Source: Rudaea sp.
GTDB lineage: Bacteria > Pseudomonadota > Gammaproteobacteria > Xanthomonadales > Rhodanobacteraceae
Length of the DNA stretch: 7,439 nt
Reading direction: 5' to 3'
NCBI GenBank assembly: GCA_025934455.1
Contig: JAICYA010000089.1
Location: forward strand, 1-7,439
The notes beneath the pieces were generated by a model. It saw only the letters and a program-made list of their open reading frames with translations. It searched no databases and was not told the origin of the DNA. Position numbers and translations under genes: made by a program. This document shows positions 1 through 6,400 of this stretch, piece by piece. Position 1 is the stretch's first letter. Each line of letters begins with the position of its first letter.

Positions 1-456
1 GCGCAGCTTCGCCTCGACCTGCGTCGGCTCGTCGCCGCCGCTGTGCTGGTAAACGATGTCGCCCTTTTTATCGACGAGGAAAAGGCCCGGCGTGCCTTCC
101 ACGCCATAGGCATCGGCGATCGCGTCGCCGTCGCGCACCAGGGTGAAGGTCAGATGGCGCTCGCGCAATGTCGCGGCGGGGTGTCCGTCGTCCTTGATGT
201 CGATCGCATAGACATCGAGCTTGTCGCGACCGGTCGCATTGTAGACATCCTGCAAATACGGCATCAGTGCTTCGCAGTATGGGCACCACGTCGCCCAGAA
301 CAGCAACAGCGCCGGATGGCGCAGGTGCTGCGGATCGAAGTGGATTTCATGGCCATCCGCGCCCTTGCCTTGCCAGGCCAGCGCGGGCTTGGAGGCACTT
401 GCAGGCAACGCGGCCAGGCACAGCAACAGCGCACAAAACAGCCGGCTCATCCGCAT
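1..456 (-). CDS. TlpA/ResA-like periplasmic thiol-disulfide protein (partial, C-terminus off window)
   Basis: Translation of the minus strand gives 152 codons running off the left edge without a stop. Residues 1-22 form a signal peptide: a basic start, a Leu/Ala/Cys-rich core, then an Ala-Ser-Ala cleavage region. The lack of a lipobox suggests a soluble periplasmic protein. A thioredoxin fold follows. The active-site motif is WCPYC (Cys58 and Cys61) after a hydrophobic strand (ALLLFWAT), and the cis-proline loop is GTPGLFLVD with Pro123. Family members use the CxxC pair to reduce or relay disulfides in the periplasm, for example in cytochrome c maturation or oxidative protection; the specific partner here is unknown. 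CxxC with Pro-Tyr differs from the common Gly-Pro of thioredoxin. Only a short C-terminal part should be missing. The start at 456 is chosen because GAGGAG lies 6 nt upstream; a second in-frame ATG at 450 is less well spaced. It is transcribed divergently from the queuosine transporter. Confidence 0.88.
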   Translation of the reverse strand, partial: MRMSRLFCALLLCLAALPASASKPALAWQGKGADGHEIHFDPQHLRHPALLLFWATWCPYCEALMPYLQDVYNATGRDKLDVYAIDIKDDGHPAATLRERHLTFTLVRDGDAIADAYGVEGTPGLFLVDKKGDIVYQHSGGDEPTQVEAKLR

Positions 457-462
457 GGCTAA

Positions 463-468
463 CTCCTC
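463..468 (-). promoter_or_regulatory. Ribosome binding site of the TlpA-like gene
   Basis: On the minus strand the sequence reads GAGGAG, 6 nt before the ATG at 456. It is a strong Shine-Dalgarno match and fixes the start at 456, not at the ATG two codons downstream. Confidence 0.7.
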
Positions 469-593
469 GGCAATGCCGCACAATCGACCAGCACGGCAGC
501 GGAAACCTTACGCCATGAGCGAACATCTTGCGAGCATCCACTGGCAGCGCGGGCCACCGTGCGCGCGCCTTGACGGTTATCGACCCTGCACGG

Positions 594-612
594 GCTGGCG
601 AAATCCGCCAGC
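594..612. other. Perfect 7-bp inverted repeat in the divergent intergenic region
   Basis: Arms GCTGGCG (594-600) and CGCCAGC (606-612) flank the 5-nt loop AAATC. The hairpin sits 38 bp upstream of the queuosine transporter start in the 194-bp region between two divergent genes. There is no following T-tract, so it is not an obvious intrinsic terminator. It could be a leader hairpin in the transporter mRNA, an operator dyad, or chance in GC-rich DNA. The rest of 457-650 shows no convincing sigma-70 promoter pair and no recognisable riboswitch. Confidence 0.4.
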
Positions 613-650
613 GCAATGCATGCTAGGCCATTCCGTCGCCGGATCGCGAA

Positions 651-1355
651 ATGGCAAACCCACCACCCCGCACTTACCGCTACTACGATTTCATCCTCGG
701 TGCCTTTGTCTGCACGATACTGTGCTCGAATTTGATCGGACCGGCGAAAGTAGCGCAGGTGCATCTGCCGCTGATCGGCGAATTCACGTTCGGCGCCGGC
801 GTGCTGTTTTTTCCGATCTCGTACATCTTCGGCGACATCCTTACCGAGGTGTACGGCTACGCCCGCGCGCGCCGCGTGATCTGGTCGGGCCTGACCGCGC
901 TGGTGTTCGCCTCGATCATGGCGACCGTCGTGGTCAAGCTGCCTCCCGCCGCCGGCTGGCACGAACAGGCCGCCTACGAGTCGATCTTCGGCCAGACCCC
1001 GCGCATCGTGCTCGCCTCGATCACGGCGTTCTTCTGCGGCGAATTCGTCAATTCGTACACATTGGCAAAAATGAAATTATGGACAAATGGCAATGCGCTG
1101 TGGACGCGCATCATCGGCTCGACCATCTGCGGCGAAGGCGTGGACTCGCTGGTGTTCTATCCCCTGGCCTTCCTCGGCGTATGGGACACGAAAATGGTGT
1201 TCGTCGTGATGGCGTCGAACTACTCGCTCAAGGTGCTGTGGGAAGTCCTCGCCACGCCGCTCACCTACCGCGTTGTCGCCGCGCTCAAGCGCGCGGAGAG
1301 CGAGGATTACTACGACCGCGATACCGATTTCACGCCGTTCTCGATCAGGACCTAG
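651..1355 (+). CDS. yhhQ: Queuosine precursor transporter, YhhQ/DUF165 (VUT) family
   Basis: A 234-residue inner-membrane protein, the usual length for the family. Members import the queuosine precursors preQ0/preQ1 (or queuine in some bacteria) for modification of tRNA wobble G34 in GUN-anticodon tRNAs. About six hydrophobic segments are visible, near residues 14-30, 46-64, 76-96, 117-136, 153-175 and 181-211. Family hallmarks are the N-terminal SNLIGPAK stretch, the FPISYIFGDILTEVYGY segment in helix 2, and ICGEGVDSLVFYPLAF in helix 5. The C-terminal tail is short, charged and cytoplasmic-like. An in-frame TAG at 624-626 leaves ATG 651 as the only ordinary start, although its Shine-Dalgarno is weak (GGAT-like). 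No other queuosine genes are adjacent, so it is probably monocistronic. Fold and family are confident; the exact substrate is inferred from the family. Confidence 0.93.
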   Translation: MANPPPRTYRYYDFILGAFVCTILCSNLIGPAKVAQVHLPLIGEFTFGAGVLFFPISYIFGDILTEVYGYARARRVIWSGLTALVFASIMATVVVKLPPAAGWHEQAAYESIFGQTPRIVLASITAFFCGEFVNSYTLAKMKLWTNGNALWTRIIGSTICGEGVDSLVFYPLAFLGVWDTKMVFVVMASNYSLKVLWEVLATPLTYRVVAALKRAESEDYYDRDTDFTPFSIRT

Positions 1356-1369
1356 CCGGATAAGTGCAA

Positions 1370-1388
1370 GCCAGCCGGGTCGGTTGGC
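1370..1388 (+). terminator. Possible weak terminator hairpin between convergent genes
   Basis: GCCAGCC (1370-1376) can pair with GGTTGGC (1382-1388), with one G-U wobble, around a 5-nt loop. It lies 14 bp after the transporter stop codon, in the 41-bp gap before the oppositely oriented response regulator stop. No T-tract follows, and the opposite-strand transcript would carry an A-C mismatch. It could slow polymerase or aid Rho-dependent ending on the plus strand only. Confidence 0.3.
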
Positions 1389-1396
1389 CGGTCGCG

Positions 1397-1924
1397 TCAC
1401 GCATGTAGGTCTTCCACTGCGATCGGGATGCCGCCATCTTCGGCGCGCTCGACCTGCGTAATGCCCGGGCATTCCATCTCCAACCGCCGAAGTTGTCGGT
1501 CACTGCTCAGCGCACCCGCGCCGGCGCCGCGCTTGCTTGTGCCCGCCAGTATCGTGATCACCGCGCGCTGGAGTTCGCGATCGTCCCAGGGCTTTTCAAT
1601 GAAGCGGGTCAACTGCGCCTCGTTGACCGCGGCAATGATCGCGGCGCGATCGGCAAATCCGGAAATGATGACGCGCGGCACCTCCGGCTGGATGTCCATC
1701 AACCGGGTCAGGAATTCGACGCCATTCATCACCGGCATCCGATAGTCGGTAATCACGAGATCGAACTCGCTTTCTTCGCAGCGCTCGAGCGCCGCATCGG
1801 ACGACGTGAACGCTTCCGCGCGCAGTGCCTCGCCATTGAGCTGGCCAGCGTCGATCGAGGTCAGACAGCGCCGCAGCGCATTGAGGATAAACGGTTCGTC
1901 ATCCAGCAACAAAACGCGGTACAT
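1397..1924 (-). CDS. Single-domain response regulator with an unassigned C-terminal tail
   Basis: This is a 175-residue cytoplasmic receiver protein. Acidic Mg-binding residues are Asp8-Asp9, the predicted phosphoacceptor is Asp60 in DLVITDYRMPVMNG, the switch Ser is Ser88 in VIISG, and the conserved Lys is Lys111 in FIEKPWDD. The KPW variant is common in receivers linked to HD-GYP proteins and in stand-alone regulators. The receiver ends near residue 128. After a Gly/Ala-rich linker comes a 40-residue tail (LRRLEMECPGITQVE and on) with no domain I can name and no DNA-binding helix-turn-helix. Output is therefore probably by protein-protein contact. ATG 1924 is chosen because AAGGAG lies 8 nt upstream and the receiver fold starts at once. 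The gene begins 5 bp after the kinase stop, so the two are one operon. A longer open frame upstream is only the kinase read out of frame. Confidence 0.92.
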   Translation of the reverse strand: MYRVLLLDDEPFILNALRRCLTSIDAGQLNGEALRAEAFTSSDAALERCEESEFDLVITDYRMPVMNGVEFLTRLMDIQPEVPRVIISGFADRAAIIAAVNEAQLTRFIEKPWDDRELQRAVITILAGTSKRGAGAGALSSDRQLRRLEMECPGITQVERAEDGGIPIAVEDLHA

Positions 1925-1929
1925 CGGAA

Positions 1930-3234
1930 TTACTCCTTCGAGGCCAGGTGGGGTTGTGCGATCGGTAACTCGATCAAAAACAGCGTGCCCTGGCCCGGCA
2001 CGCTGGTCACTTCGATCGTGCCATGGTGTTTGGCCACGATGCCATAGGAAATCGCCAAGCCCAGCCCGGTGCCTCCGCCGACCGCCTTGGTGGTGAAAAA
2101 CGGATCGAAAATCCGCGGCAACGCCTCGGCGGGAATGCCCTCGCCATCGTCGCCGATCGAGACGCGTACCTTGTCGCCCACGTGTTCCGTGCTGACCGTT
2201 ATCACGCCGTGCGTCTTGATCGCCTGGCCCGCATTGATGAGGATGTTCATGAATACCTGGTTCAATTCCGACGGCAGGCATTCGACCAGGGGCAGATCGC
2301 CGAACGTCTTGACGACCTGCGCTTTGTACTTGAGCTCGTTCCAGACGATGTTCAGCGTCGATTCCAGACCGCTGTGCAGATCCGTGCACACCCAATCCGC
2401 GGTCTGATCGCGGCGCGAGAAATCCTTCAAGTCGCTCACGATCTTGCAAACCCGGTCGATGCCCGCGCGCGACTCCGCGAGCAGTTCCTTGACGTCGGTT
2501 GCGACCGACTCGAGATCGATCTGCCGGCCGAGCTGGGCCGCCTTGTCGACGGCAACCGCGTCGTCCGGGTCCATGACCGCGTCGGCAAAGGTCTTCGCGG
2601 TGGAATACAAGTTGGCCGTGTACTGCTGCAGCGAATTCAGATTCGACTTCACGTAGGCGATCGGATTGTTGATCTCGTGCGCCACGCCGGCCGCAAGCTG
2701 ACCGATCGATGCCAGTTTCTCGGTCTGGATGACCTGTTCCTGCACACCCTTCAGCCGGGCGTTGGCGACTTCCAATTCGGCGTTACGCGCATGCAGTTCC
2801 GCTTCGCGGGCGTGTTCCCAGGTCACGTCGCGGACGCACAGGCCATACGGTGGCGAGCGGTTCGCGCCGAGCGCGGAAATCTGCACCAACGCAACCCGCT
2901 TCAGTTCACCGGTGACATCGAGCTTGATCTCGCCGATCCAGTTGCCGACGCCCCGGCATATATACAGCGCTTCCGTGGAAACCAGGTCCGGATGCAAGTC
3001 GCGCACGAATTCCGGTTCGCAGGCTTTGTTCTTCGGATTGATTCGCTGCGCGAAAATCTTCGCCGCGCGATTGCAGTACTGCACGCGCATGTCGGCGTCG
3101 AATATCAACGCCGGCACGACCGTCGCATCGACGAACTTGACCAGATTGAACGCGATCTCGGTCGAAGTCGAACTCGACGCTCGGTCAGGCAGCGCCGGTG
3201 CAACTTCGCATTCGCTCGCATTGCTCGTATTCAT
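1930..3234 (-). CDS. Soluble PAS-domain sensor histidine kinase
   Basis: A 434-residue protein with no membrane segment or signal peptide, so it should sense a cytoplasmic cue. Domains in order: a PAS fold at about 25-140; a coiled coil at about 140-175 (EAELHARNAELEVANARL); and a DHp domain with the H-box GVAHEINNP, phosphoacceptor His186. About 70 residues separate the two DHp helices, with an LKDFSRRD segment at the second. The CA domain follows, with N-box NQVFMNILINAGQA (Asn330, Asn334), G1 box DDGEG (362-366), F-box FDPFFTTK (376-383) and G2 box GGGTGLGL (386-393). All kinase motifs look intact. It should autophosphorylate His186 and pass phosphate to Asp60 of the regulator encoded 5 bp downstream. 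The start is uncertain: ATG 3234 or 3246 (four residues longer), neither with a clear Shine-Dalgarno. ATGs further upstream (3357, 3360, 3393) fall at or before the predicted -10 box and encode a low-complexity Arg/Ser/Gly leader, so I reject them. Confidence 0.92.
   Translation of the reverse strand: MNTSNASECEVAPALPDRASSSTSTEIAFNLVKFVDATVVPALIFDADMRVQYCNRAAKIFAQRINPKNKACEPEFVRDLHPDLVSTEALYICRGVGNWIGEIKLDVTGELKRVALVQISALGANRSPPYGLCVRDVTWEHAREAELHARNAELEVANARLKGVQEQVIQTEKLASIGQLAAGVAHEINNPIAYVKSNLNSLQQYTANLYSTAKTFADAVMDPDDAVAVDKAAQLGRQIDLESVATDVKELLAESRAGIDRVCKIVSDLKDFSRRDQTADWVCTDLHSGLESTLNIVWNELKYKAQVVKTFGDLPLVECLPSELNQVFMNILINAGQAIKTHGVITVSTEHVGDKVRVSIGDDGEGIPAEALPRIFDPFFTTKAVGGGTGLGLAISYGIVAKHHGTIEVTSVPGQGTLFLIELPIAQPHLASKE
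1933..1938 (-). promoter_or_regulatory. Ribosome binding site of the response regulator
   Basis: The minus strand reads AAGGAG, 8 nt before ATG 1924. The site lies in the last codons of the kinase gene, just ahead of its TAA at 1932-1930. Ribosomes finishing the kinase would cover the site, suggesting translational coupling of the pair. Confidence 0.65.
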
Positions 3235-3247
3235 GATGCCGCCCATT

Positions 3248-3262
3248 CCGAACCGGGTTCGG
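3248..3262. promoter_or_regulatory. 15-bp dyad just upstream of the kinase start (candidate operator)
   Basis: CCGAACC and GGTTCGG form perfect 7-bp arms around a single central G. On the minus strand the dyad ends 13 bp before ATG 3234 and 1 bp before the alternative ATG 3246. A one-base spacer suits a dimeric protein site better than an RNA hairpin, although an RNA stem with an opened loop could also hide the translation start. The binding factor is unknown. Confidence 0.4.
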
Positions 3263-3279
3263 GTTACACGATCGATCGC

Positions 3280-3294
3280 CGTCGGCGACCGACG
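3280..3294. other. 6-bp inverted repeat in the kinase leader
   Basis: CGTCGG (3280-3285) and CCGACG (3289-3294) flank a 3-nt loop. It lies 46 bp upstream of the kinase start, within the predicted transcript leader, and could be a small hairpin. A dyad of this size can arise by chance in GC-rich DNA. Confidence 0.25.
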
Positions 3295-3355
3295 CCGGAC
3301 CCCGCTCGACCCGCCGGACTGAAAAGCGCGGGCATATGCAGGGTTTCCGGAGCGC

Positions 3356-3384
3356 ATCATAGGAAGCGCCGCCGACCGTCGCAA
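3356..3384 (-). promoter_or_regulatory. Candidate sigma-70 promoter for the kinase-regulator operon
   Basis: On the minus strand TTGCGA (3384-3379; 4 of 6 consensus bases) is followed by exactly 17 nt and TATGAT (3361-3356; 5 of 6). Transcription would begin near 3349, giving a leader of roughly 115 nt before ATG 3234. That leader includes the two dyads at 3248-3262 and 3280-3294. This is the best promoter match I found in the window. It also rules out the kinase ATGs at 3357, 3360 and 3393. Confidence 0.5.
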
Positions 3385-3411
3385 TCCGTGCAATTACTTA
3401 CTAGGCTGGCG

Positions 3412-3441
3412 TTCGGATCGGCGCGCCGTTGGATGTATGAT
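3412..3441 (+). promoter_or_regulatory. Weak candidate promoter for the multi-sensor GGDEF-EAL gene
   Basis: TATGAT (3436-3441; 5 of 6) stands 18 nt after TTCGGA (3412-3417; 3 of 6). Transcription would start near 3448, about 34 nt before ATG 3482. The -10 box overlaps the alternative in-frame ATG at 3437. If the promoter is real, the protein must start at 3482; if the protein starts at 3437, the promoter must lie further upstream. The -35 boxes of this and the divergent kinase promoter are under 30 bp apart. Confidence 0.3.
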
Positions 3442-3481
3442 CAAACGGCTCAACCCAGCCAGTAGATCGAGCCACCCCGCG

Positions 3482-6400
3482 ATGAACAAATCGCTTCAGG
3501 CAGCGGCACTTGGCGAATATTCGAGCGTCGGGTCGACGCAAGCATCCGCACGCGCGTTCGCCGCCATGGCCGCGGGCCTGTGCGCCATGCCGATCGCGTT
3601 GATTTCGCTGGGCGACGAAAGCCGTCAGGAACCCCTCGCGGCAATCGGATTGACCTCGGAGCAAGCGCTCGACGCGATGGCGTTCTGTCGGCACGCCAGC
3701 GCCAGCCGCGCCCCGATCGTCGTGCTTGACGTCACGCGCGATCCGCGTTTCAGCGGCGGCGCGCCGTCGGCTTCCGAATCCCGTATCGCCTTCTGTGCCG
3801 CGGTGCCGCTGGCCACAGCCGACGGCAAGGTATTTGGGACACTGGCCGTCATGGACCGCAAGACGCGCCGGTTGAGCGCTCGCCAGCGCGAGCTGCTGTT
3901 GACTGTGGCCCGTCAATTGCTGGCGCAATGCGAGCCGGGCGTGCTGCGCGCAGCGGCGAATCCGATCTCCGAAAAGGATCAGGCCGAGCTCGCCGCGATG
4001 CACCTGGCCGCGATCGTGGAGTCCTCGCGGGACGCGATCATCAGCGAGGATCTGCGCGGCGGCGTCACCAGCTGGAACCGGCGTGCCGAGGAAATGTTCG
4101 GTTACCGCAGCGACGAGATGATAGGCACCTCAATCCGCGTGATCATCCCTGCGGATCGGCAGGACGAGGAAGACCGGATCCTGCAGACGATCGCTCGCGG
4201 GGACCGGATCGACCAGCTCGAAACGGTGCGGCGCACCAAGGATGGCCGCCTGATCGAGGTTTCCATCACGATGTCGCCGATCAGGGACGCGACGGGCGCG
4301 ATCGTTGGCATTTCCAAGAGCGCGCGCGACGTTTCGGAACTGCGGCGACGCGAACGCGATGCGCAGCAGTTGTCGCGTCTTTATCACGCCTTGAGCCGGA
4401 TCAACCAGACCACCGTCTGGAAACGTACGCGCGAGGAACTGGTGCAGAGTACCTGCCGGATCCTGGTCGAAGACGCAGGCTTTGCGCTGGCCTGGATCGG
4501 CTGGTACGCCCCCGAAACGCACCTGCTTGCGCCGATCGCGGTCAGCGGCGACGACCATGGATATGTGCGCAGCGTTCGCGTTTACGTAGATGACCGGGCA
4601 GAAGGACGCGGTCCGGCCGGAATCGCCTTCCGCAGCGGACGCCGCCACATCTGCAACGACGCATTGCACGACCCGGCCATGCAGCCATGGCGCGATGAAT
4701 TGGAGCGCGCGAACTTGCGCGCGGCAGCAGCATTCCCGATCCGCGAGGACGGCCGCGTGGCCGGCACGCTAGTGGTGTACGCGAAAGAAGCCGACTTTTT
4801 CCAGGAGCGGGAAATCGCCTTGCTCGAAGAAGCTGCCATGGACGTCGGCTTCGGGCTTGCCAACCTGGCGCGCGAACAGGTGGCGCACGAGGCGCAGCTC
4901 GCCGTGCAGCGCGAGCGGCAGTTCACTAACGCGATGATCCAGAGCGTGCCCGGCATTCTCTATCTGTATGACGAGAACCGCCGTTTCCTGCTCTGGAACC
5001 GGCAGTTCGAGCTGGTATCGGGTTATGCGCCGGAGGAAATCGCGCGGATGCACCCGCTGGATTTCTTCTCCGTCGCCGAGCAAGCGCTGGTCGAGAGCCG
5101 GATCGCAGAGGTATTCACCAGCGGCGAGGCCACGGTCGAAGCGCAATTCGTCACCAAGGATGGCCGCTCGCTTCCGTATTTTTTGACCGGACGCCGCGTG
5201 CGGTTGAACGGTGCCGCCTGTCTGGTCGGAATCGGCATCGACATTTCCGCGCGTCTCGCGGCGGAAGATGCCCACAAGCTGAGCGAGGAGCGCTACCGGC
5301 AGTTGTTCGAATACTTGCCCGACGGCATCCTGACCGCGGATCGCGACAGCGTGTACCTCGACGCCAACCCGAGCATGTGCAAGATGCTCGGATATTCGCG
5401 CGACGAACTGATCGGCAAGAGCGCGGGCGATATTGTCGAGCCGGCGGCGGCGCTGTTAGTCGCCCCCGCACTCGACATCATCGGCAGCGGCGCGGACTAT
5501 AAAGCGGAATGGACCCTCGTGCGCAAGGATGGCTCGCGCGTGAACGTCGAAGCCATCGCGACGCTGATGCCCGAAGACAAAATCCTGGCCGTGATCCGCG
5601 ACATCAGCGAACGCAAACGCGCGGAAGTACAAATGCGGCAAAGCGAGGATCGCTTCCGCGCGGTCTTCGAACAGGCCGGCTTGGGTATCGCCATTGTTGA
5701 TGCGGCCAGTCGCCGGCTCGTTCGGGTCAATCCGATGCTGGCGCAGATGCTCGGGTACGAAGCGGAGGAACTGCAGAGGATGACCGGGGCGCAGGTCGGC
5801 GCCCCGGAAAGCGCGGCCTCAAGCAGCCTGCGCGAACAGTTGCTGCGCGGCGAGATCGACCACTACCAGATCGAAAGAACGTACCGCCGCAAGGACGGCG
5901 GCGAATTGTGGGGCGTCTTCACCGCGACATTGGTGCGCGGCGCGGACGGCATGCCCGCTTTCTCAATCGCCTTGCTCGAAGACAGGACCGCGCAAAAGCA
6001 GCAAGAGCGCCGGATCGCACGCCTGAGCCGGATTCGCGCCGTCATTGGCGGCATTCATTCGGCCATGCTGCGTCAGCAGGATCGCGTTGAACTGCTCCGC
6101 GACGCCTGCCGCGTCGCCGTCGCCGAGGGCGTGTTCGCGCTCGCCTGGGCGGCGGAAATCGACCCAGTCAAGGACCACCTGCGCACCATCGCCATCGACG
6201 GGGTCGCCACGGATGCGGCGAATTTCATCGATTTCGCCCGCCACACGATCCCGGACGAGAATCAGCTCATCTGGCGCGCCTTGCGCACGGCCAAACCGGT
6301 GGTCGTCAACGACCTGCTCTCCGATGACTCGTTCCTGCCCACGCGCGAACAACTGGTGAGGCGCGGCATCCGCTCCGGCGCCGCGTTTCCCTTGTTCGTA

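Noticed and set aside
570..598. TTGACG (570-575) as a -35 box for the transporter gene
   Set aside because: No acceptable -10 sequence lies 16-18 nt downstream; the bases there are GGCTGG.
365..1363. A 332-codon plus-strand frame overlapping the transporter gene
   Set aside because: It is Arg/His-rich, lacks any domain and crosses an intergenic region; the transporter in the other frame is clearly real.
1925..2449. N-terminal extension of the response regulator frame into the kinase gene, suggesting a longer fusion protein
   Set aside because: The upstream part is the kinase read in another frame. A good ribosome binding site and the receiver fold start at 1924.
3265..3280. Frequent GATCG/CGATCG words, such as the run near 3270 and many inside genes
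   Set aside because: Most fall in ATC-G codon contexts of GC-rich genes, so codon use explains them; no spacing or clustering suggests a binding array.
2023..3465. A 480-codon open frame on the plus strand opposite the kinase gene
   Set aside because: It is rich in Arg/Asp/Val/Leu with no recognisable domain and mirrors the kinase codons. Long antisense frames are expected opposite GC-rich genes, and the kinase carries every family motif.
3401..4003. A 200-codon minus-strand frame opposite the first GAF domain
   Set aside because: It overlaps the intergenic control region and the real gene, has no domain, and has composition typical of an antisense shadow.
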